64,000 nt of DNA from Aselliscus stoliczkanus. Its lineage: Eukaryota; Chordata; Mammalia; Chiroptera; Hipposideridae. The DNA lies in NCBI GenBank assembly GCA_033961575.1, contig CM066740.1, positions 89,449,117 to 89,513,116 on the forward strand, given 5' to 3'. The notes below the pieces were generated by a model. The model was not told where the DNA came from. It saw only the letters and a list, made by a program, of their open reading frames with translations, and searched no databases. Positions 34,331-46,525 of this stretch are shown piece by piece; positions within the stretch are counted from its first letter, which is position 1, and each line of letters begins with the position of its first letter. The translations under genes were made by a program, and so were the position numbers.

Positions 34331-35336
34331 CAAAGATAACACAAAGAGTTGATTTCCCATGGAATTGAAGTTCCTGGAAAAGCTGCTCAAATCCTTTAAA
34401 AATGATACGTAAAGGCAAACAGCACATTATTCAAGCATAAGACCAGGTCAACGAGACAAGAGACTTCTCCCACATTCATTGCAAAGCAGCTGCAAATGCT
34501 CTAACGATATAAAACAGTGTCCAGAAATGGTGACTCACATTGGGGTGACTGTTGTTACTCTTGTTAAAACAAGCTGATGAGAGGTCAGCTTTGAGGTAGA
34601 ACAACAGAGATGTGATTACAATGATTCTATTTATAAGTCAGAAAAGTTCCTTGGGATATTTCTAGACTGGGAATTTGGCAGAAGCCCCATGCCAGAGCTA
34701 GGAGGACCCTGAACCATGTACATCCAATTAATTAAATAGCCAATGCGCCCACCTGGACTGGTGAATGTGACTGACTTACTTTGAGCTGCCCAGTGAGTGC
34801 CCGTAGGCAATGGAATAACGGTCCCAGACAGACAGAGAAAATTTAGAGCTCTTGGCACCTACTCTGACTCCTTGTCTCCTTCTCCACCTGTGTGAGGGTT
34901 TCAGGCTTTTTAAAAGAAGCTCATTTACTGGGCCTTGATGGTCAGCACAGGGAGCGTAGACCAGCCCCCTTTTCTGCTCCCACTCGCTCGGTCTGGAACC
35001 CGAGGGCTTCTCTTTGCTGTTTAGGTCCCGGACTTCCGGAAGGATGCAGGGAATTAAGCTCTCTGGGAACCAAGCTGAGCACCCAGGCTGATGGAAGGTC
35101 CACGTGGAGATTAGCCCAAAGGAGACCTCCAAGTCACAGTGGGACCTCAGGAGGAACCTGCAGGGTGCTTGTCACCACAACCCTAGATGACTAATGGGGC
35201 ACATGCCTCTTGCTTGATGTCCGAGATGGGAAGATCTGGGTTTAAACCTTCTGACGCTTTTCTTCTGGAGACATTTTTTTTTCTCTTTATCTAGGAAATC
35301 CCCCTATTCTATGTGTATCTAGCATAACACCTTTGT
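34331..35336. other. Intergenic, no gene seen
   Basis: No recognisable feature. Frames of about 100-118 residues near 34.8-35.2 kb on both strands lack any domain. Confidence 0.45.
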
Positions 35337-35780
35337 ACTGGGTTGAATAGTGTCCCCTCCAAAATCCATGTCCACCTGTAGCTGTGAATGCGTTTTTTTG
35401 GGGGGGACTTGAGGGGTTTTTTGGGAGGGGTGGGGGGCATAGGGCCTTTGAAGATATACCAAGATTAAAATGAAGTCCTATTGCATTGGGTCCTAATCCA
35501 ATGATGGGTGTCCTCATAAGAAGGGAAGAGACACAGACACACACAGGAAGGAGGCTGTGTGAAGAGAGGCAGAGATTGGAGTGATGCTGCCACAGCCAAA
35601 GAATGCTGGTTCCCGGCAGCAACCCTGGGGGGCAAGAAGGATTCTTCCCTGGACCCTTCACAGGGAACACAGCCTGCCAATACCTCAGCCTCCAGAACAG
35701 TAAGAGAATAAACTTCTGTTGTTTTGAGCCACAAGGGTGGTGGTACTTTGCTACGACAGCCCTGGGAAATGAATACAACC
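35337..35780 (+). repeat. MaLR-type LTR (MLT1-like)
   Basis: Same order as the copy at 461-920: 'gggttgaatagtgtcccctc', 'gggtcctaatccaatgatgg', 'gtcctcataagaag', 'cctccagaacagtaagagaa', 'tttgctacgacagccctggg'. It is longer and less damaged than the first copy. Confidence 0.75.
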
Positions 35781-36039
35781 CCTAAATCTTTCTTACATTT
35801 GCTCCGTATGTGTGCTTTGGACACTTTGCCCTGAATAGGGTATTTCCAACACACAGGATACAGTGATTGGTTAGCATTTCATTAATACCACCAAGGACAT
35901 ACTTCCTCTCAAAGTCTCTCAATCATTTTAATTAATAAGAAAGATAGGAGAGGAATATTAATGGCCCATAGTTGGGGGTTTTTTAATCCCCAGATCTCCA
36001 TATAAAAAGAGAACAGAACTAGAATAGCAAAACCCGAAG

Positions 36040-38340
36040 CTCATGGCCAACATCTACAAGAAAAAACATTGACAACGTATCCCTACAAACCAAAATATGA
36101 GCGTGTAAGGGCAAACCGCTAACAGCGACAGGAGCAACGTGGTATCAACAAACGTTCAGGAGGAAGACAAGGAAAAACAGCTGGGCCTCTCTCGGATGGT
36201 CCTGAGGATCATAAAAACACGTCTTCTCTGGTAATTCTCTAGGGACTCAGCTGGCCAAGCTAAGGACAGCAGCCAAAACTGGGAAGGGATTTTCCAGGTG
36301 CCAACTCACAGGTGAGAACAAGGGACCGCCATACGATGGAAGTGCACAGAGTGACCCAGGCCCTGTGAACTCACAAAACTAACAAAGTAGAGCCCCTTCC
36401 GCATCCAAACACAACACTGAGGGAAAAATTGCTGAGCAAAACTTCCGAATTGATCAGGTCCAGACCAACAGGGGCAAAAGGAAGAGAAATGCCAGGAAGA
36501 CAAATTACAGGAAGTGGGAGACTTGTTTTATACACCCTATGAAAAGAGCAGAAATGAGCTGTAGCGTCACGAAGTTCAGAAGAGTTACCTTGGCCCAACC
36601 TTCTCCTCCAGAAGTACAGAAAATTATTTTCATTCAAATATCATCCTAAGGTACTTTGAGAGAAAAGACATAAGGGGCAGAGTGACATCCCTACAGCCAG
36701 TGCAGGCACACCAGAATGATGAAGCCAAATACAAGTGCACACTGGTCACTTAACATTCCAAAATGAGAGAAAATAAATAGACTGATAGAAGAGAAGAAAG
36801 AGCTTCATGAACTGGAATTCAAAAGCTCAGAAAAGACGTGACTGAAGAAAAGGAAGGTATGAAAAGAAGAGGAGAGTCAGATACGAAATAAAAATTATTT
36901 TAGAAATGAAAACCAAGCTAGAAGAATCACAAATGCAAATAAACACAATGACTTAATGAACACTTAATGTCTTAAGTGAAATAAGAGATGAAAGAGGAAC
37001 GAGCTTTAGTTACAAAGAATGAATAAGAAAATAAAAAAGAATTCACGAGAAAGTAACAGGAGGTAGGTAAAGAAGAACAAGTATTTATATAAGAGGAATC
37101 CCCCAAGAAGAAAACCAAAGCTATAAAACAGAATAACACTCAAAACTAAAAGTTTGAACATTTTTCCAGAAATGAAAAATACTTAAGAGCGCACTTAAGG
37201 ACACACTGTACAATTAGAAAAATCACCTCAGCACAGCTAACAGAGACAAATGCTAGTAGAACTACTGGACTTTAAAGAAGAAAAATATCTTTGGACACTG
37301 ATTAAATAGTTCGAGTCACTTATAAGAATACCAGATTGCATTAGACTTTTCAACGTCCACACTATATGCCAGAAGACAGCGGAGTAAAATATTTAAGATA
37401 CTCAAGGAAAGAAAATGTGAGCCAAGCCATCCTTTAAGTATATGGGCCACAGACAGGCTGCTATAAACATTCAAGAATTCAGGAGCTGTTACTGTCATGA
37501 GCCCTTACTAAAAACTCCACCAGGAAACCAGTTCCAAACAACAAAAGTGACTTGGAAGACATCTGGGTAAGGACGGGCAGCAAGCTTGGTGCCAAGACTA
37601 AATGATAATCCTAAGAGAGTCCATCGAGAAGGTGATGGCTGTATCTGACACTATAGATACAATACAACTATCAAAAATGGGGATGGGAGAAAATGGGAAA
37701 TTACATTAAATGTAGAATCAGAGATAGAGGGAGTGAGAAGAAGAGGGTACTAGCTCATTTTAATATTGTTCCTAGCAGGAAGCTAACAGAAGTAAGCAAA
37801 ACTATGGAACAAACAGTATCATGTAAAGGCATTAGAATGCACTCATTAGAACAACAATTCAAACCTTCCTAAATTCCAAAAGAGAGCACATAACATAGAT
37901 CACATATAGATCTATGTATAACAAAGCAATGTGACAGAACTGGGGTCAAGCACATCCTTCACATCAATACATCTAATTGGACTGAACTCAGCTATTAAAG
38001 AAAAAATAATCATATTGGCTTTAAAGGCAAAAATCTAATACTATGCTACATATTAGAGACACTCCTAATACAAAGAGATTCAGAAAGGTTAAAAATAAAA
38101 AGAAAAAAATGTTAAATAATTAAAAGATATAACAGACAAACACAAATAAAAAAAGAAATCATGAGTTGCCATCCTGATATCCAACAAGGTAGAATTCAGG
38201 CCAAAGAGCATTAAATGAGACAAAAGAGGACACTATAATTCTCAAGTCTGTAATTCCTTATGAAGATTTAATAGTAATACTCTTCGTGCATGTGATGACT
38301 TAACAGAAACTGTAGGAGATGACAGGAGAAATATACAGAA
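36040..38340 (+). repeat. L1/HAL1-like LINE remnant
   Basis: A long A-rich sense stretch with phrases such as 'cactatatgccagaagacag', 'tccatcgagaaggtgatggc' style text and 'aatacatctaattggactga'. This resembles the ORF1-side sequence of old L1 or HAL1 elements. There is no open frame of useful length. The L1 text at 38575 may belong to the same insertion. Confidence 0.5.
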
Positions 38341-38351
38341 AGACATTAAAA

Positions 38352-38570
38352 GGGCCGTCCAAGTGGCGCGTTGGTTAAGAGCTGGCTTGAGACGCCAGCT
38401 CTGAGCTTCAGGGCCCTGGTTCGGATCCCATATGAGGGCCAGTGACACTGCCCTCTACAGCTAAGATGGTGAACAACAGCTCAACCTGGAGCTGGGCTCC
38501 AGGGCCGTGAGTCCCTGGGACGCATAGCTGCAGCCCCTGCTGCAGTGGGCTGCCATAGGCTACCGTGAGT
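38352..38570 (+). mobile_element. Long-form SINE, 3'-truncated
   Basis: The head and first part of the middle module are present, but it stops at 'ggctaccgtgagtg' and lacks the rest of the middle and the VES-like tail. It carries an insertion in the head relative to other copies ('cgccagctctgagcttcagg'). Confidence 0.75.
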
Positions 38571-38574
38571 GAAT

Positions 38575-39118
38575 TCAACTGTGACAGAAAAAAGGCAAAT
38601 TAAAAATACATGGAGATATGATTTCTCACCCACCAAACTGGACACAAAGCCAACAGTGTGACAATATACTCTGTTGGCAAGGTCAGGGAAAGAAGTATTC
38701 CTACACTGCTGGTGGGAAATTTAGTGATATCTTTAAAAATTACATATGCAGGAACCCTTTGACCCAGCAAGTCTGGGAATTTATTCCAAAGATAAACTAG
38801 CAAATATATGAAAAGGCTTTCCATTGTATGCACAATGAATGCACATTGTATGCAAATACAAGACTAGCTTTGTATGCACAAGGCTATTCATTGTAGCACA
38901 ATTCTGTAATAACAGCAAAGGGCTGGAAACAAACAAACAAAAAGACAATGAATAAAGGACTGGTTAAGTAAACACAGTACATCCAATGATGAAGTGCTAT
39001 GTAGCCGTGAAAGAAACAGGAAGTACCTCTTCATAGTAATGTGGGCACTCCCCAGACAGCAAGTGGGAAAAGGAAGGAAGAGAAAAATGTCCCTGGAATG
39101 CTCTCACAGATAGATGAT

Positions 39119-39181
<63 letters not shown>

Positions 39182-39300
39182 CATGTGCTTATTCTTAAAA
39201 TACCTGGATGGTTATCAGGGAGGGGAAGGGGGAAGGGGATGGAACACAGGGACTGAAGGAGAAGCTAGATGGCTTTGACTGTGCCTTGTTTTATAAATTC
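38575..39300 (+). mobile_element. L1 ORF2 end and 3'UTR
   Basis: Sense L1 text: 'ctacactgctggtgggaaat', 'ggaaccctttgacccagcaa', 'aggactggttaagtaaacac'. A GATA microsatellite has grown inside it. Confidence 0.75.
39112..39176. repeat. GATA tetranucleotide repeat
   Basis: About 14 GATA units, nearly uninterrupted. Confidence 0.95.
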
Positions 39301-39746
39301 AACCTTAGAATTAAACTTAGAAGGCAAGTCCTAAAAATGAAAAGGGAAATTATACAAATGAACCCCAATTATGTAACATAACCACCAGTTAGTAATATAA
39401 CCACCCAAGCAAGAATTGTTCCCAGGAATGCAAACACAGTTATTTGACTACATATCCCCAGTAGGATTCACTCTAGGACAAAAAGAACTTCAGAAATATC
39501 ACAAGCTGTTTCCTGCAATCTCATTGTTAGCTGGGGTGCTTCGCATTGTTACTCTGAGACTGTTGTGTGTGTGCTTGTTGTGGGATAAAGCAAGTGAGTA
39601 ATTATATTGGTACTATTAAGAGTCAGGATTTTCGGTGTGGACAAAGGAGATAAAGATGAGGTTCAATTAAAACACTGTGGTTTTGAATTTGAATTAGTAA
39701 CATCAATATGAATACACTACATATTTTATCTCTTAAAAATAATACA

Positions 39747-40175
39747 GGGCCGGCCGAGTGGCGCATTCGTTAAGAGCTGGTTTGGGGATGCCAGCGGCCC
39801 GGTTCGGATCCCACATATGAGGGCCAGTGACACTGCCCTCTACAGCTAACAACAGCTCCACCTGGAGCTGGGCTGTGTGGGCCCCGGCGATGCTGTGGGC
39901 TGCAGCCCCTGCCATAGGCTACAGTGAGCGGCCGGCAGCCAGCGTGAGCTGCCAATAGCCGCGGTGAGCTACCATCCAGAGGCCAACGACCGATCTGCCT
40001 CACCCGGGAAGAGCACAATGATAATGCCAACATGGGCCAGTGAAGCAACGTCCTCCACAACTAGACTGAAGAACAAAAGGACAGCGACTTGTCTGTTCCC
40101 CTTCCCCAATTCCCCAACGCTGTTCTCCTCCTCCATTCCCCAATAAAAATCTTAAAAAAAATAAAAAATAAAAAA
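39747..40175 (+). mobile_element. Long-form SINE
   Basis: Head, middle and tail all present, with a deletion of the 'tgctgcagtgggctg' part of the middle module relative to the copies at 18972 and 32842. A target duplication is not clear because both flanks are A-rich. Confidence 0.85.
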
Positions 40176-40179
40176 AAAA

Positions 40180-41010
40180 GAAGCCAACTTCTGGGTATGT
40201 ATCCAAAGCAAATGAAAATACCAACTCAAAAAGATATCTGCACCCCATGTTCACTGCAGCACTGTTTACAATAGCCAAGACATGGAGACAACCCGTGTCC
40301 ACAGATGGATGAATGGTAATTTTTTTTTAATACCATTTTTTAATACCATATATGTCACATTTTTAAATATTATTCAGCCATAAAAAAAAGAAGGAAATCC
40401 TGCCATTTGCAACAACATGGACCACAAGGGTATTTATTATAATAAGTCAGACAAAGAAAGACAAATACCATATGATCTCACTTATATGTGAAATCCTAAA
40501 AAAAAAAAAAAGAAAGAAAGAAATCAAACTCATAGATGCAGAGAACAGATTAGTGGTTGCCAGAGGCAGGAGGAGACTAAAAGGGAGGGGAAATGGGGCA
40601 GGTAGTCTGAAGATGCAAACTTTCACTTATAAAATAAATAAGTCCTGGGGATGTATGTACAGCATGGTGGCTATAGTCAATAATACTGTTTGGTATATTT
40701 GAAAGCTGCTAAAAGAGTAGATCTTAAAATTTGTTATCACAGGGCCTGCTGAGTGGCGCGGTGGTTAAGCGCTGGCTTAGGAAGCCAGCGGCCCCGGTTC
40801 GGGTCCCACATATGAGGGCCAGTGACACTGCCCTCAAAAAAAAAAAAAAAAAATTGGTTATCACAAGGAAAAAAGTTGTAACTATGGTGACAGATGTTAA
40901 CCAGACTTATTGTAGCAGTTATTCACAATATAGAATCATTATGTTGTACACCTGAGACTAATATAACATCCTATGTCAATTATGTCACAATAAAAAATAA
41001 TTTTAAAAAA
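40180..41010 (+). mobile_element. L1 ORF2 end and 3'UTR, hit by a SINE
   Basis: Sense L1 text: 'ttctgggtatgtatccaaag', 'actgtttacaatagccaaga', 'ccatatgatctcacttatat', 'gattagtggttgccagaggc', ending 'caattatgtcacaataaaaa'. The short SINE at 40742-40850 is inserted in it. Confidence 0.85.
40742..40850 (+). mobile_element. Short-form SINE inside L1
   Basis: Short SINE with poly(A). AAATTTGTTATCACA before and AAATTGGTTATCACA after give a 15-bp target duplication within the L1 3'UTR, so the SINE is younger than this L1. Confidence 0.9.
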
Positions 41011-42864
41011 ATAAGCCCAGATAATAAATAAGAAGTAAAGATAGAATTAGAACATGACCATTTTGCAACCCTTAATTGAATGAATGGATTTATGCAGTGG
41101 TGGTGAATGCCTGCTAATACCACAAAAAGAAAGGCAACCTGCTATTTATATGTTCCCTGTTGGATTAACGCACCGCCAACTGGGGAATAATCCTGCCAGA
41201 AAATTAAACCTCAGTCTGATAAAGGCTCCAGATTTAATTGTCAACTTATGTGAAATACAGGTGACAGAGAAAACTGTAGGATGAGTGGCATGTTCAGGAC
41301 TACCCCGGTTTGAGGAAGGGGTGAACTTGGTTGGCTGGTCGCCCTACTGCTAGTGAAGCTACAGGATGAAATCAGCAAAATCCAGTTGTAGAAAATTCTA
41401 AAAGATAAACAACGTAGTTGCTTCAATCAAAACCAAAAACAAGCAAGGGAAAAACATGGAAGAGGACTTTATTAAAAAGTATTTAAGGGTTCTACCTGCC
41501 AATTGCAATGTATGGACTTTATTTGGTTTCTGATTCAAATAAAGAAATTGGTTTTTTAACGTGTGTGAAACAAATGAACAAGTATGATCACTAACTGGAG
41601 ATATGATGATATCAAGAGATTGTTATTTGTAGTTATTATTTGTATGTATTATTTGTAGTTATTTTGTTGTAGTTATTTCTTTTTAAGAGTCCTCATCTTT
41701 TAGAAATACTGAAATATTTACAGATGAAATTGCATGATCTCTAGGATTTGCATCAAAATAATCTGATGTCAGGGGAGTGAATGAAATAGATTGGACATGA
41801 CTTGATCACTGTTAGTAGATGATAGATACATAAAGAGTTGTTGTGGATTCTTAGTGCTTTTGTATATGTTTAAAAGTTTGCATAGTAAAAAATAAATTTT
41901 AATGGAAAAGAATATACTAGGAGTGAGGTTCATCTGAAAAGCTGATGACTTTTCAGTGATAAAAGTGATAAACATCATTTTCCTCCAGGAGCCAATTATT
42001 TGTCTGTTGGCCCTCAGACCCACACTCAGTTTTCCATACGTGCCTTTGTGTTGTGAGGGCTCAAAGTCCAAAAACTACATATCTCAGACTTCTCACCAAC
42101 TGGCTTCTGGTTGAGTTTCATCAGTGAGAACAGATGACAAGAGATCAGAGGAGAGGCAGAGCGGTCGCCTGGCTCCTAACCAGCTCTCTCTGCTCTGCCT
42201 CGCCCACTTTGGAGGCGTGTCCTGGAAACAGCCCCCTCCCTCCAGCCCCCAAAGCACCTCTATCACACAGCAATGTTTGTAACAGACTTTCACTAAAGGC
42301 TTGTGCAGCAACAGAGAGTAATTTTATCCCAGGTAGGAAATATCAGAGCACTGAAGGTCACGCATCAATCTTCCTACAAATACATTGCTCATTTCCTGCC
42401 AAAAAATAATTTCTTGCTGCCAATGTGTCTTCATAAGCCTTGGATGCCTTCCGGATCCTTCTGCCTCTCACTGTGGGTCCCACACACTCTCTCCTGGGAA
42501 GCCCATTAGTTGTTATTCCATCTCGCTTATCCTCTCGCACTCACTTATCCAGGCCATTCTCCAAGGACCTCATTTTTAATAACTGAAAAGGCCCATCAGG
42601 GTTTTTCCAAACCAAAGGGGCCGTTCCTTTCCTAACAGCAACGTCCTGCCCTTCTCCTATGATATTCAGCTGAGACTATAACCAGCTTTTCAAAATATTT
42701 TTTTCTGCTACATGTAGAAGACATAAAGGCTGTCTCCACTCTCAGTGAGAAAACACCACAGTAGGGGGTCAAATTAGGTATAGCAGTGACTCACCACACA
42801 AAGGGGAGAAGAAGGAGGCTGAGAAGTCCCTCTTTCTAATAAATTATAAGGGCTTGAGCTGGAG
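41011..42864. other. Intergenic, probable L1-like tail near 41.5-41.9 kb
   Basis: 41.48-41.92 kb ends 'cttttgtatatgtttaaaag' and 'aaataaattttaatgg', in the style of an old LINE 3' end. The rest shows no nameable feature and no gene. Confidence 0.4.
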
Positions 42865-43085
42865 CAGGATTTCTCAGCCTTGGAGCTATTAACATTTTAG
42901 GCTGGATGACTCTTTGTCATGGGGGGACGGTCCTGTGCCTTGTGGGTTGTTTAGCAGCACCCCTGGTCTCTACCCACTAGATGCCACCTATCTCACCCCT
43001 AGTTGTGACAACCAAAAATGTATCCAGATATTGTCAAATATGTCAAGGGGCAGGGGGAAAAATCACACCTGGTTGAGAACCACAG
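42865..43085 (-). mobile_element. MER5-like hAT DNA element
   Basis: Complement of a MER5A-type element: 'caggatttctcagccttgga' at one end and 'ctggttgagaaccacag' at the other are imperfect inverted ends. Between them lie 'cccactagatgccacc' and 'ttgtgacaaccaaaaatgta', as in MER5A. Confidence 0.8.
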
Positions 43086-44179
43086 GCTAGAGAAAGACAC
43101 ATCTGTCCATATGTAGGACAGCCTCGCTCTATGGCCTCTGACCTGAGGCTCTCCTCACAGCTCACTGGAGTGGATCCAGTGACCAGGACCAGACGGCAGG
43201 AAGCCAGACATGCAGAGGTGGGTACTGAAAGGGTCTGAGAGGCGGTAGAACCAGGGTGAGACGCTGGTACCTAAGTAGGTGCTGAAACAGATCCCACTGC
43301 TCCCCTCCTGTAAGAGACAGTGACACCTCTGAGAAGAGCAGGTGGGAGGGGCAAAGGGCTCAATTCAGTCGCGCCCCAATCCAAAGAAAGACTCCCAAAC
43401 ACATGCTCTCCAAGCAGAGTCTAGTGCCTCATTTTCCCACCCAAACAACACTCTGGGGTTCACAAGGGTGTGTTTCAAAGGTTGGGAGGGTCATGAGTTG
43501 GGCATGTGGTGGCACAGAGAGGCCAGAGACGTGCGTTCTAGACCTGGCCCTGCCCGCCACTAATTACCTGTGTGACCTTGGTCCATCCGCACGCCTCTGC
43601 AGTTCTCAGCTGCTTGGCCCCAGAATGAATGGGGACAGCCAAGTGCGCTCCAGAGTCAGCTCTGTGCCTCTGCCCCCACACAGCCTGTTTCCATGCCCAT
43701 CTCGCTCCTTCTCCATCACTTGAGTTTTCCCAACAGCTCACTTTTCCAACCCTGATATTTTTAATCAGCCAGCCAACCTTCACGGATCCCAGCCCTATGC
43801 CAGCCTCAGTGACAAATGACAATGACAAAAATGGGCAAAGTGAAAACAGCAGGTTTCTATTTCCTACACTCGGGGACAAGGGATTCAGGAGTTGGGAAGC
43901 GTTGCTCAGCTGCTGGCATGGGCTCCTTTGGTGAGAGACTTTCTCTGATGGCCCCTCACTTCATTTCAACTCCAGTCTCAGCCCTGTCTTCAAGCAATTT
44001 ATAGCTGTGTTAAGAAGTCGAGACTAGCACAGATTTCTATTTTATCTTGCCAAAGGTGAAAAATGCCACCTTCTCCACAACAGCAACCAGTAAAATGTAT
44101 CCCTATAATAACCTGGCTTATACCAGGTCTGTTTCATAATTTATAACTCTTAACATGAGCTTCTAAATTCTACTTTAAA
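43086..44179. other. Intergenic, MIR-like patch
   Basis: 43.52-43.61 kb contains 'attacctgtgtgaccttggt', as in MIR. Otherwise no nameable feature and no gene. Confidence 0.45.
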
Positions 44180-44193
44180 ATACAAAAAGAACA

Positions 44194-44300
44194 GGGCTGG
44201 CCGAGTGGCGCGGTGGTTAAGCACTGGCTTGGGAAGCCGGCGGCCCTGGTTTGGGTCCCACATATGAGGGCCAGTGACGCTACCCTCAAAAAAAAAAAAA
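44194..44300 (+). mobile_element. Short-form SINE
   Basis: Short SINE with A-tail, flanked by ATACAAAAAGAACA and ATACAGAAAGAACA as target duplication. Confidence 0.9.
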
Positions 44301-44444
44301 ATACAGAAAGAACAAATCCATCATTTATACTTCATTCCCATCACTGTTTCTTCTCCCTCTGGCCAAGGAGCACATGGGTCTCTGGTCTACATAAGGGTAT
44401 GCCGGCTGGTCTAACTGGGCCATCCTGCTGTGGTTGCTCCATTC

Positions 44445-44790
44445 TGCTATGAACTAAATATCTGTGCCCACCCCATAATTCATATGTTGAGACCTATTGA
44501 CCAAGGTGATTATTAGGAGGTGCGGCCTTTGGGGTGATTAGGCCATGAGGGTGGAGCCCTCATGAATGGGTTTAGTGCCCTTATTAAAGACACCCCAGAG
44601 AGTTATCATGTCCCTTCAGCTGTGTGAGGACAGCTGTCAATGAACCAAATAACAGGTCCTCACCAGACACAGAATCTGCCAGCACCTTGATCTTGGACTT
44701 CCCAGCCTCCTGAATTGTGAGGAATAAATGTCTGCTGTTTATAATCACCCAATCTGCGATATTTTTGTTAGAGCAGCCAGAATGTATGGA
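44445..44790 (+). repeat. MST-type MaLR LTR
   Basis: Starts TGCTATGAACTAAATATCTG. It contains 'ggtgattaggccatgagggt', 'ggagccctcatgaatgggtt', 'ccttgatcttggacttccca' and 'ggaataaatgtctgctgttt', and ends near 'gagcagccagaatg'. This is the complete order of an MST-type solo LTR. Confidence 0.85.
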
Positions 44791-44797
44791 GACTCAT

Positions 44798-44896
44798 CCA
44801 GGTACCTCACACGCCCACGGGCTGGACTCTCCAGGTACCTCACACGCCCACGGGCTGGACTCTCCAGGTACCTCACACGCCCACGGGCTGGACTCT
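44798..44896. repeat. 33-bp minisatellite, 3 units
   Basis: Three identical copies of a 33-bp unit starting CCAGGTACCTCACACGCCC and ending GGGCTGGACTCT, directly after the MST LTR. Complete identity implies recent expansion. Confidence 0.95.
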
Positions 44897-46525
44897 GGAC
44901 TCCTGTGGTTCCCTCCGTCTCATCCCAGGTGCTCTCAGAGCCACACCCCTGCCTGACTTTCTAGCAGCTGTGCAGGCTGCTGTCATGCGTCTGACTTACG
45001 AATTGTAATCAGACCGGCCCTGTCTGCGGAGCCAGGGGACAAATCAGACCCTGACAGGCTCAGATGCCAATTTGTGCATTCCTCCCCTATGTGGGACACT
45101 TTTGTGTCTGAAAGTCTTCTGAAAACCACTCTACGACATAGTATTGGCATGACTCCTGAGCCCCTTTTCAAGCCCTTCTTTAGAGCAAAGAGAATATAGT
45201 ATCAGTCCAGGAAACCTTGGTCCCTGCTGGCTCTACAGTAAGACATGGAAGTTCAGGACTTTCAAGAGTCATCTGGGGCTCCCCACCTGAGTGTGGGAGC
45301 ATGGGCCACTGGTGAGATCAGAATCTCAGGTAACCAGACAGCACACAGGTGGCTCTGAAAGTTTACCTAGGTCCAAAGCTGTAATTCACGCAGACCTCGA
45401 GTCCCGCATGAGGAGGCTTCCAGCTTTCTTGTGGGGAGAAAGGATCTCAAGGACTGAAACCAGAGACATCACAGTTAGGGGGAGCTTCTGCTATTGAAGA
45501 AAGAGTGGACATTCCCCCCAAAATTACAAGCTGTACTTGACCAACACAGAGCTGCACCCACACATCTCCCCAGGAGTCAGGAAGCATTCTGCATCCAGGG
45601 GAAAAATCAGGAATTGAGCAAATAGGCCAGACTGTAGATGGACTGAATGAGGAGAGCAGCGGGTGGGTCACAGCCCTTTCCTGCCGTGCTTCAGACAGCT
45701 AGCCTCCCGCCCCTCCATGGAAACCACACAGGGAACCCGCTCCATGCAAGTAGGGTTGAAACTATGTGCCTATGTCCAGGCAGGAAGATGGGGAGGTGAC
45801 ATGTCCTTACTGAGGAGATCATGCCTATCCACATTCAAGAGGTGGTCCCCTCAATAGTGAGGATGGCATGCGGAGAGACAAGTGCTTGTCCTGTTGGCAT
45901 CAGTTACTTCCAACTTGCCAAGCATTTAATCAAAGGAGCTGCCTCTTTACCAAAGTCACTTGCAGCTTTTCTGCATTTTATTCTTTTCCAAACCACAAAT
46001 TTGACAGTTACCCGGAACATTCAATGTTTGCCAATCAGTTGGCAAAAGGTTACCGGGAAATAAGGCGTCTGTCCTCAGTAAGCAGCGTTTTGCCCCAGCC
46101 CCTCCCCCAGGGCCATGTCTGATATGAGCTGGGTCTCTAATAAGCTGTGTCACTTGCAATCCCTTCCAAACCCTGCTCCTTCTCCAAATGCCTGAGGTCA
46201 CAGGAGGGTGGCCTGTGCCTCTGCAGGAGGGAAGCTAATGGCTCATGAAGGGATTTTCTAAGACCTGAGTTGAACAGCTCTGCCTAAAATCAAGCACTCC
46301 CTCCCGTGCCCTTCAGGACTGCCTGTGTAGAGTGACAGTGACAGGAGCCACTGGACCGAGCCAAGCCATCCTCAGCTCTGCACCATGCCCCCATCTCCTG
46401 GGAGGCGCCCCGCCTCCTGTTCTGTTTCCTTTGCACCCCCTCACCTCCTCTCTAATTCCCCATCTCTGTGCCCCGATGTCTCATTATGAGTCACTAATTA
46501 TTATTGCGGAAAACTGCTTGCTAAT
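44897..46525. other. Intergenic, no gene seen
   Basis: No repeat or gene that I can name. A perfect 8-bp-stem hairpin TTTGCCAA-TCAG-TTGGCAAA lies at 46027-46046. Confidence 0.45.

Noticed and set aside
44798..44896. CRISPR-like direct repeats
   Set aside because: The units are directly tandem without spacers, i.e. a minisatellite, and the genome is mammalian.
46027..46046. Perfect hairpin TTTGCCAA-TCAG-TTGGCAAA
   Set aside because: The 8-bp stem is short and isolated. It has NFI-like half sites but in everted arrangement, and nothing around it supports a function.
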